Assembly: GCA_002329665.1 (NCBI GenBank)
Contig: DCTV01000053.1
Span: 1-8,617 of the forward strand
DNA length: 8,617 bases
Reading direction: 5' to 3'
Source: Christensenella sp. UBA1431
GTDB lineage: Bacteria > Bacillota > Clostridia > Christensenellales > UBA1431
Shown here: positions 1 to 4,499 of the stretch, piece after piece
Layout: every line of letters begins with the position of its first letter
How positions within the stretch are numbered: position 1 is the first letter of the stretch
Program-made: the position numbers and the translations under genes
Notes under the pieces: model-generated
The model's database searches: none
The model's input: only the letters and a program-made list of their open reading frames with translations
Told to the model about the DNA's origin: nothing

Positions 1-432
1 CTGGGCGATGTGATGAAGGAGTCCGCGCGCGCAGGCCTGAGCTATATCCGGTCCAAGGCCGAGGAACTGGGGATAGACCCCGCGTTCTATACGAACACCG
101 ACCTGCATGTGCACATTCCCGAAGGCGCCATCCCCAAGGACGGCCCGTCGGCGGGCATCACGATGGCGACGGCGATCATATCGGCGCTGAGCAAAAGGCC
201 GGTGCGCAGGACCGTCGCGATGACCGGCGAGATCACGCTCCGGGGTCGCGTGCTTCCCATCGGCGGACTGAAGGAGAAAGCCCTGGCGGCACACCGCGCA
301 GGGATCAAGAAAGTCATCATTCCCGCCGAAAACCAAAAGGACCTCGAAGAGATACCCGAAAACGTCCGCAAGGACATCCGGTTCCTGCTGGCCAGCGACC
401 TGGACGACGTGTTGGAAACCGCTTTGATATAG
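1..432 (+). CDS. lon: Lon ATP-dependent protease, C-terminal proteolytic domain (5' truncated)
   Basis: This is the last 143 residues of an ATP-dependent serine protease (S16 family, LonA type) that degrades damaged and regulatory proteins in the cytoplasm. The reading frame is open from base 1, so the AAA+ and N-terminal domains lie upstream of the window. Both halves of the Ser-Lys catalytic dyad are visible. The serine is in PKDGPSAG (codon 148-150) and the lysine is the second K of GGLKEK (codon 277-279), followed by the family sequence [13 protein letters not shown]. The conserved MTGEITLRG strand lies between them. The protein ends soon after the domain (DDVLETALI), without the longer tail some Lons carry. 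The TAG stop sits inside the SD of the next gene, engB, which implies co-transcription and probably translational coupling. The LonA assignment is near certain; nothing can be said about its promoter here. Confidence 0.97.
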   Translation: MGDVMKESARAGLSYIRSKAEELGIDPAFYTNTDLHVHIPEGAIPKDGPSAGITMATAIISALSKRPVRRTVAMTGEITLRGRVLPIGGLKEKALAAHRAGIKKVIIPAENQKDLEEIPENVRKDIRFLLASDLDDVLETALI

Positions 433-436
433 GAGG
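431..436 (+). promoter_or_regulatory. SD of engB overlapping the lon stop codon
   Basis: AGGAGG sits 6 nt before the engB ATG at 443 and shares two bases with the lon TAG stop (430-432). Ribosomes finishing lon would stop on top of the engB ribosome binding site, an arrangement typical of translational coupling. It also fixes 443 as the engB start. Confidence 0.85.
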
Positions 437-442
437 AGCGTT

Positions 443-1096
443 ATGGAGCCCTTCCGCATCAAACAAGCCGAGTTCGTTACCAGCATGACCCGGCTTTCGG
501 AGTACCCAGAAGCCGGGCTGCCGGAGATCGCCCTGGCCGGAAAGAGCAACGTCGGCAAGTCGTCGCTCATCAACGTGCTTGCCAACAACTACAAGCTCGC
601 GCATACGAGTTCGCGCCCCGGCAAGACCCGGTTTGTGAATTTTTTCCGGATCAACGGCAGTTTTTTTCTTGTCGACCTGCCGGGCTACGGGTTTTCGAGG
701 GCCGCAAAGGCCGTGCAGGAGGGCTGGGCGCGGCTAGTGGAAGGATACCTTTGCTCATCGGCGAAGCTGCGGCACGTCTATCTGCTCGTTGACATCCGGC
801 ATGACCCGACGGCGGAAGACAGGCAGATGCGCGATTGGCTCGTGCATTACGGGGTGCGTTTTACGGTCGTGGCCACGAAGTGCGACAAGATCGCGCGGTC
901 GAAATGGCGCCGGCATACCGACAATATCGCGAAGAAGCTATCCCTGGGACGCGGGACGAAAGTCATTCCCGTTTCCGTACCGATGCGCATAGGATGTGAG
1001 GAGCTTGCGGCGTCCATCGGTGAAGCGTTAAAACCGAAAGGCAACGATGGAACGGTCGAATCCCCCGGCTTAATCGATGATCGCCGAGATAATTAA
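443..1096 (+). CDS. engB: EngB/YsxC/YihA GTPase, ribosome biogenesis
   Basis: This is a small cytoplasmic GTPase of the TrmE-Era-EngA-EngB-Septin group. In bacteria its orthologues (YihA, YsxC) are needed for late assembly of the 50S ribosomal subunit. The 217-residue protein shows all nucleotide-binding motifs in order: G1 GKSNVGKS (33-40), the G2 region SSRPGKT (56-62), G3 DLPG (78-81) followed by YGF, and G4 TKCD (145-148). A G5-like stretch, SVPMRIG, lies near the C-terminus. Length is close to the family norm of about 195-215, with a short polar tail ending RRDN. The start is fixed by an ideal SD 6 nt upstream. It lies 10 nt after lon, and the lon-engB order is classical for Firmicutes. 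The next gene follows after 18 nt, which supports an operon. Confidence 0.96.
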   Translation: MEPFRIKQAEFVTSMTRLSEYPEAGLPEIALAGKSNVGKSSLINVLANNYKLAHTSSRPGKTRFVNFFRINGSFFLVDLPGYGFSRAAKAVQEGWARLVEGYLCSSAKLRHVYLLVDIRHDPTAEDRQMRDWLVHYGVRFTVVATKCDKIARSKWRRHTDNIAKKLSLGRGTKVIPVSVPMRIGCEELAASIGEALKPKGNDGTVESPGLIDDRRDN

Positions 1097-1103
1097 TATC
1101 GTT

Positions 1104-1108
1104 GGAGG
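1104..1108 (+). promoter_or_regulatory. SD that sets the start of the zinc-ribbon protein gene
   Basis: GGAGG lies 6 nt before the ATG at 1115. A TTG at 1109 directly abuts the SD and would be a poor start, so 1115 is preferred. Confidence 0.8.
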
Positions 1109-1114
1109 TTGGCG

Positions 1115-1558
1115 ATGGCGCTAATTAAGTGTCCCAGATGCGAATTGAATTACATCAAAGAAGGAGACGGCTTCTGCAACGTATGCAAGCGGGAACTTCG
1201 AAGAGAAGCGTACAACGAAGTGAAGCCGGACATCTGCACAGAATGCAACGAAGCGCCTGTGGTTTTAGGGGAGGATCTGTGCATCCTGTGCCTGCGCGAA
1301 AAGAAGCGCCAGGAAACCTTGGAAAAGATCTGTGACGATACGTCGGACGACGAGGATGCGGAGGAACTGATCAAACCGAAACTCGAAGACGACGACGAGT
1401 CCGAAAAAGAGTTGCCGGACGGTTTCACCGAGATCGTCGACGAAGACCTTGATGCCGATGACGATGAGGATTTTAAAGAAGAGCCGTTCGTACTCGACGA
1501 CGCATCCTATGAGGGCGACGGCGTGCCCCCTACGGACGACGAAGACGGAAAAGCGTAA
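1115..1558 (+). CDS. Uncharacterised protein: two CxxC zinc-ribbon-like units and a highly acidic tail
   Basis: I do not recognise a named family. The 147-residue protein has two parts. The N-terminal part (1-65) contains four CxxC knuckles at C6/C9, C21/C24, C41/C44 and C56/C59, which would fit two treble-clef or zinc-ribbon units each binding one Zn. It ends in a basic helix-like stretch, REKKRQ. From residue 66 on, about 38 of 82 residues are Asp or Glu, with few hydrophobics and one lone Cys (C73), so this part is probably disordered. No signal peptide or membrane segment is visible. It sits between engB (18 nt) and a phosphoesterase gene (26 nt), so it is probably co-transcribed with lon and engB. 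Zinc binding is inferred from the cysteine spacing. A role in binding nucleic acid, ribosomes or a basic protein partner is possible but unproven. That it is a real gene is supported by its SD, spacing and cysteine pattern. Confidence 0.82.
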   Translation: MALIKCPRCELNYIKEGDGFCNVCKRELRREAYNEVKPDICTECNEAPVVLGEDLCILCLREKKRQETLEKICDDTSDDEDAEELIKPKLEDDDESEKELPDGFTEIVDEDLDADDDEDFKEEPFVLDDASYEGDGVPPTDDEDGKA

Positions 1559-1573
1559 GTATGGAAGAAAACC

Positions 1574-1579
1574 GGGGTG
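1574..1579 (+). promoter_or_regulatory. SD-like GGGGTG favouring the metallophosphoesterase start at 1585
   Basis: GGGGTG lies 5 nt before the ATG at 1585 and can pair with the anti-SD with one G-U wobble in place of GAGGTG. The in-frame ATG at 1561 has only a weak GGAA about 10 nt upstream. It would add eight residues (MEENRGAA) ahead of the conserved beta-strand, so 1585 is the better start. Confidence 0.55.
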
Positions 1580-1584
1580 CTGCA

Positions 1585-2283
1585 ATGAATGTGTTTGCCA
1601 TCGGCGACCTGCATCTGGCCGGGTCGATGGACAAGACGATGGATATGTTCGGCGATCAATGGGAAGGGCACTGGGACAAGATACGGTCCGACTGGAAGGT
1701 GAGGGTACGGCAGGCCGACCTCGTGCTGCTGCCGGGAGACATAAGCTGGGCGATGCGGCTTGAGGAGGCGAGGGAGGATCTCCTTCAGCTCGCCGACCTC
1801 CCGGGTACGATAGTCATGATAAAGGGAAACCATGATTTCTGGTGGAGTTCGCTCGCGAAACTGCGCGCCGCGCTGCCGCCGGGCATCCTGCCCCTCCAGA
1901 ACCAGGCGTACGGGTTTGACGGCTTCGTGGTCTGCGGCACGCGAGGGTGGATATGTCCGTCGGACGGCGCCCTCCCGCCGCAGGACGAAAAGATTTACAT
2001 GCGCGAAATAGCGCGCCTCGAACTCTCCCTGAAGGCCGGCGCCCGGCTGCTCGAAGAAGGCGGCGGCCGTATCATCGCGATGATGCATTTCCCCCCTTTC
2101 AACGAGCGGCAGGAGGAGTCCGGCTTCGTGCGCCTTTTCAGGGAATACGGGGTCGAGAAGGTCGTCTACGGTCATCTGCACGGGAGGTCTCTTGCGACCG
2201 CGTTCGAAGGCGACCTCCAGGGCACCGAGTATATTCAGGTTTCGTGCGATCATCTCGGCTTCAGGCTCAAACAGATCTGCTGA
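1585..2283 (+). CDS. Calcineurin-like metallophosphoesterase (COG1768-like phosphohydrolase)
   Basis: This is a predicted cytoplasmic metal-dependent phosphoesterase of the calcineurin-like superfamily; its substrate is unknown. The 232-residue protein carries the full set of dinuclear-metal motifs. These are GDLHL (D8, H10), GDISWA (D52), KGNHD (N82, H83, D84), MMHFPPF (H168) and GHLHG (H197, H199). The insert after the GNHD motif contains FWW and a GTRGW segment, which I associate with a phosphohydrolase group common in Firmicutes (COG1768 in my recollection, not checked by search). There is no signal peptide or membrane helix. Starting at 1585 puts the first metal motif at residues 7-11, as usual for the fold. 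It is the last gene of the lon operon, 26 nt after the zinc-ribbon gene, with a strong terminator about 130 nt downstream. Possible substrates include nucleotides, phosphoproteins and nucleic acid ends; the sequence does not discriminate. Confidence 0.88.
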   Translation: MNVFAIGDLHLAGSMDKTMDMFGDQWEGHWDKIRSDWKVRVRQADLVLLPGDISWAMRLEEAREDLLQLADLPGTIVMIKGNHDFWWSSLAKLRAALPPGILPLQNQAYGFDGFVVCGTRGWICPSDGALPPQDEKIYMREIARLELSLKAGARLLEEGGGRIIAMMHFPPFNERQEESGFVRLFREYGVEKVVYGHLHGRSLATAFEGDLQGTEYIQVSCDHLGFRLKQIC

Positions 2284-2411
2284 AAGCTTCAGGCAAAGCG
2301 AGGCATTCACGTGATGTGGGTCACGGCCCCCGGGCCTCACGATGCGGCTGAGACCCCCCGGGCTTCGGGGAGGACCGTTTATAATGTGAATATTAACTAA
2401 ATGCACTCATT
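2284..2411 (+). other. Non-coding 3' region of the lon operon with possible RNA structure
   Basis: No supportable gene lies here. The stretch is GC-rich and contains the 9-mer CCCCCGGGC twice, at 2327-2335 and 2355-2363. A three-way junction can be drawn by hand. Its closing stem is GGGTC (2318-2322) with GACCC (2352-2356). It encloses a GGCC-CCCG-GGCC hairpin (2325-2336) and a TCA/TGA stem (2337-2339 with 2349-2351). A CCCCG/CGGGG hairpin (2356-2360 with 2366-2370) follows and competes for one base with the closing stem. GC-rich sequence folds easily, so this is a weak proposal. A TATAAT at 2380-2385 has no partner -35 box. Confidence 0.35.
2310..2325. promoter_or_regulatory. CRP/FNR-style inverted repeat CGTGA-N6-TCACG
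   Basis: A perfect 5-bp inverted repeat with a 6-bp spacer has the geometry and GTGA-N6-TCAC core recognised by CRP/FNR-family regulators. It lies 27 bp after the phosphoesterase stop, upstream of the terminator and about 240 bp from the mraZ promoter, so no obvious target promoter exists. It may be coincidental or part of RNA structure. Confidence 0.2.
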
Positions 2412-2440
2412 AAAAAGCTCCCGGACAGGGAGCTTTTTTT
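2412..2440 (+). terminator. Strong intrinsic terminator ending the lon-engB-phosphoesterase unit
   Basis: The hairpin is a perfect 11-bp stem. AAAAAGCTCCC (2412-2422) pairs with GGGAGCTTTTT (2428-2438) around the 5-nt loop GGACA, and the T-run extends to 2440. The A-run on the 5' side mirrors the T-run, so it could also terminate transcription coming from the right. It separates the upstream operon from the dcw cluster. Confidence 0.93.
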
Positions 2441-2536
2441 GATTTTGCTGCCTCAATCCGGGCCTTTTTTCGCACATTGAAAAAATTCTTTAATATTTTT
2501 GCAGGAATTTTCGTTTGGATGGAGAATAGTTACATT
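2441..2536. other. AT-rich spacer upstream of the mraZ promoter
   Basis: No gene is supported here. Base composition falls sharply compared with the flanking coding sequence, and A/T runs dominate from about 2477 to 2516. One 7-bp inverted repeat, AAAATTC (2482-2488) and GAATTTT (2505-2511), is separated by 16 bp. Such a tract could aid promoter opening or bind a regulator, but no known operator is recognised. Confidence 0.4.
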
Positions 2537-2566
2537 AAAGTGGTTGAAAGTGGTGAGTTGTGGGTT
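2537..2566 (+). promoter_or_regulatory. Three tandem 10-bp repeats, probable MraZ operator boxes
   Basis: Three consecutive decamers share a GTGG core at 2540, 2550 and 2560, so the period is exactly 10 bp. The first two are almost identical (AAAGTGGTTG and AAAGTGGTGA) and the third is diverged (GTTGTGGGTT). MraZ binds direct repeats of short GTGG/TGGG-type boxes with about a 10-bp period in front of its own gene; AAAGTG-type boxes are described in Mollicutes and TGGGN boxes in E. coli. The repeats overlap the -35 box and spacer of the mraZ promoter, so bound MraZ would block RNA polymerase. The repeat is seen directly; binding is inferred. Confidence 0.85.
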
Positions 2567-2571
2567 ATAAT
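2544..2571 (+). promoter_or_regulatory. Sigma-A type promoter of the dcw cluster
   Basis: A -35 box TTGAAA (2544-2549) and a -10 box TATAAT (2566-2571) are separated by 16 bp, a near-consensus housekeeping promoter. Transcription would start near 2577-2579, only about 11-13 nt before the mraZ start codon. The promoter lies within the GTGG repeat array. Confidence 0.85.
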
Positions 2572-2577
2572 ATTACT

Positions 2578-2583
2578 GAGGTG
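2578..2583 (+). promoter_or_regulatory. SD of mraZ at the extreme 5' end of the transcript
   Basis: GAGGTG lies 6 nt before the TTG start at 2590 and supports that unusual start codon. The predicted transcription start falls on or next to its first base, so the leader would be almost nothing but the SD. An upstream start site would be needed for a longer leader. Confidence 0.65.
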
Positions 2584-2589
2584 TAGGAA

Positions 2590-3012
2590 TTGCTCATCGG
2601 TACGTTTCAACACAGCCTGGACGCAAAGGGCCGGCTGTTCATACCCGCGAAGCTGCGCGAGGAACTGGGCGAACGTTTCGTGATAACGCGCGGAACGGGC
2701 GGATGCCTTTTCGGTTTTTCCCACGAACAATGGGAGACGTTTACCGAGAAGCTTCGCGCCCTGCCGCTGGGCGATCCGAACGCGCAGCGCGTGGTCCGTC
2801 TGCTGTCCGCCTGGGCAACCGAGGTGGAGATGGACAAACAGGGACGCGCGCTTCTAAGCGCGAATCTCAGGGAATGCGCCGGCCTGGGAAAGGAAGCGAC
2901 GATCATCGGGGCGACCAACCGGATCGAAATCTGGGACAGGAGCACCTGGGAGGCGTACAAGTCGAAGGAGGACATCGGCTACGACGAGGCGATGAGCCAG
3001 GTGGGAATATAA
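2590..3012 (+). CDS. mraZ: MraZ, transcriptional regulator of the division and cell wall cluster
   Basis: MraZ is a DNA-binding protein of the SpoVT/AbrB (swapped-hairpin) superfamily that forms ring oligomers and controls its own operon. The 140-residue protein has the expected duplicated domain. The first DxKGR motif is DAKGR (11-15) and the second is DKQGR (82-86). The typical flanking sequences IGTFQHSLD, IPAKLREEL, ATEVEMD and NRIEIWD are also present. The start is a TTG preceded by GAGGTG; it places the conserved (M)xIG N-terminus exactly, and no ATG is available nearby. It is the first gene of the cluster, with rsmH 12 nt downstream, the classical pair. The repeats at 2537-2566 predict that it represses its own promoter. 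Confidence 0.97.
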   Translation: MLIGTFQHSLDAKGRLFIPAKLREELGERFVITRGTGGCLFGFSHEQWETFTEKLRALPLGDPNAQRVVRLLSAWATEVEMDKQGRALLSANLRECAGLGKEATIIGATNRIEIWDRSTWEAYKSKEDIGYDEAMSQVGI

Positions 3013-3024
3013 GGAGTCGGGGAT

Positions 3025-3984
3025 TTGGAATACCGCCACAGATCCGTGTTGCTTGACGAGAGCGTAGAACACCTCCGATGCGGCCCGGGGATGGTCATCG
3101 CGGACTGCACCCTGGGCGGGGGCGGGCATGCGGAAGCGATCATTAAACGCATCCTTCCCGGAGGGAGGCTCATCGGCCTGGACAAGGACGAAGAGGCGCT
3201 ACAGGCCGCGAAGGAGCGGCTCGGCGCTTATGGCGACGCTTTCATACCGGTGCACGCCGATTATGTATGGCTCCGGGCGGTACTGGAAAAAAACGGGATC
3301 TCGGGAATTGACGGTTGCCTGATGGATCTGGGCGTATCCTCCCACCAGCTCGACGATCCCGAACGCGGCTTCAGTTACCACGCCGAGGCGCCGCTGGACA
3401 TGCGTATGGACAGGGAGCAGGGCCTGAGCGCCTACGACGTGGTCAACGGCTACGACAGGAGGGAACTCGCGCGTATCATCCGGGAATACGGAGAAGAGCG
3501 GTACGCCGCGCGAATCGCTTTAGCCATTGTCCGGCTCCGGTCAATAAAGCCGCTCGCCACCACGCTGGAACTGGCCGAAGCCGTAAAGGAAGCGATACCG
3601 GCGCCCGCGCGCAGGACCGGTCCGCATCCGGCGCGGCGTACGTTCCAGGCGATCCGCATCGAGGTCAACGACGAACTCGGGCATTTAAAAGAAGGTCTGG
3701 AAACAGCGGCGGACGTCTTGATTCCCGGCGGGAGGCTTTGCGTCATCACCTTCCATTCCCTCGAAGACCGCCTGGTGAAGAAGGCATTCACCCGCTGGGC
3801 AAATCCCTGCACCTGTCCCAGGGACTTCCCCCAATGCGTCTGCGGGAAGGTGCCCAGCGGCCGAATCGTTACCCAAAGGCCCATCGTTCCGGGCGAGGCG
3901 GAGTTATCCCAAAACGCACGCGCGCGCAGCGCGAAGCTGCGTGTTTTCGAGATCGCGTCCGGTTCTAACCGGCAGAAAGGCTGA
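3025..3984 (+). CDS. rsmH: RsmH (MraW), 16S rRNA m4C1402 methyltransferase
   Basis: RsmH transfers a methyl group from S-adenosylmethionine to N4 of cytidine 1402 in the decoding region of 16S rRNA. The 319-residue protein has the usual family length. The SAM-binding motif is CTLGGGGHAE (28-37) after strand VIAD, followed by the acidic strand end GLDKD (51-55). Family signatures GCLMDLGVSSHQLD (97-110), the downstream PLDMRMD, RTFQAIRIEVNDEL and FHSLEDRLVK all appear. The cysteine-rich segment NPCTCPRDFPQCVCG near the C-terminus is also typical. Translation probably starts at TTG 3025, with AAGGAG 8 nt upstream overlapping the mraZ stop region; this gives the conserved N-terminus YRHRSVLLDE. 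It lies between mraZ (12 nt) and ftsL (6 nt). Confidence 0.97.
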   Translation: MEYRHRSVLLDESVEHLRCGPGMVIADCTLGGGGHAEAIIKRILPGGRLIGLDKDEEALQAAKERLGAYGDAFIPVHADYVWLRAVLEKNGISGIDGCLMDLGVSSHQLDDPERGFSYHAEAPLDMRMDREQGLSAYDVVNGYDRRELARIIREYGEERYAARIALAIVRLRSIKPLATTLELAEAVKEAIPAPARRTGPHPARRTFQAIRIEVNDELGHLKEGLETAADVLIPGGRLCVITFHSLEDRLVKKAFTRWANPCTCPRDFPQCVCGKVPSGRIVTQRPIVPGEAELSQNARARSAKLRVFEIASGSNRQKG

Positions 3985-3990
3985 ATAGAA

Positions 3991-4473
3991 GTGATATCAA
4001 GATCGATCAACGGCAGCGCAGCCAGACCCATTCCCGTCGAAGAGCCGCGGCGCGTACCGCGCCCGGGGCAGCGTCCTGCCGTAAAGCCGGCGTCCGTACC
4101 CAAGACCGGACTGCGCGCCAAGGTTGCGAGCATCTGCCTGGTCCTGGCGTTTTTTGCGCTGTTCGCCGTTCTTATCTCGCGGTTTGCATATATTTCCGAA
4201 GTAAACGAAGGTCTTGAGGTGCTCAAACACGAACTCGCGGATACCAAGGAAGAGACGCAGAAACTCAAGACGAAGCTGAATATGGCCCTGAGCCTCGACG
4301 AGGTACGCACCCGAGCCGGGTACCTGGAGATGGATACGCCGGGCGAGGACCAGAAAGTCTATGTCAAGCTTCCCGAAGCGACCAAGGCCCCGTCTGCGGC
4401 CAAAAAGGATTCGCAGGAGCACGACACCGGCTATCAGGGGATCTTCGACATGTTGCTCAGCCTGTTAGATTGA
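3991..4473 (+). CDS. ftsL: FtsL/DivIC-like septum protein (bitopic, coiled coil)
   Basis: This is a small bitopic division protein of 160 residues. Its order is a basic and proline-rich cytoplasmic tail (1-44), one membrane helix (about 45-63), and an extracytoplasmic coiled coil (about 70-100, with leucines at 75, 78, 82, 92, 96 and 100). A segment LDEVRTRAGYLEMDTPGED follows, matching the ARe-LGM-P pattern that ends the coiled coil of FtsL/DivIC proteins. FtsL, DivIC and FtsQ/DivIB form the complex that activates septal peptidoglycan synthesis. Overall sequence is poorly conserved in this family, so the name rests on topology plus position between rsmH (6 nt upstream) and the PBP gene (26 nt downstream). 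The start is GTG at 3991 with a modest AAAGG about 10 nt upstream. The tail beyond residue 120 is polar and of unknown function. Confidence 0.85.
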   Translation: MISRSINGSAARPIPVEEPRRVPRPGQRPAVKPASVPKTGLRAKVASICLVLAFFALFAVLISRFAYISEVNEGLEVLKHELADTKEETQKLKTKLNMALSLDEVRTRAGYLEMDTPGEDQKVYVKLPEATKAPSAAKKDSQEHDTGYQGIFDMLLSLLD

Positions 4474-4499
4474 TCTATCTTGAAAGGTGAGGAAAGACG

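Noticed and set aside
1561..1584. Upstream ATG giving an eight-residue extension of the phosphoesterase
   Set aside because: Weak SD, and the extension precedes the conserved N-terminal beta-strand. The ATG at 1585 has a better-placed SD.
2380..2385. A TATAAT hexamer between the phosphoesterase gene and the terminator
   Set aside because: No -35 box or TGn extension is present, and the next feature is a terminator about 30 nt downstream with no gene between.
1507..2406. A 299-codon minus-strand frame covering the phosphoesterase gene and its 3' region
   Set aside because: No family resemblance and no evident SD, and it is antisense to a gene carrying every metallophosphoesterase motif.
2477..2683. 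A 68-codon frame upstream of and into mraZ beginning with a hydrophobic stretch
   Set aside because: It looks superficially like a small membrane protein, but it starts at TTG without an SD, crosses the mraZ promoter and operator, and runs out of frame into mraZ.
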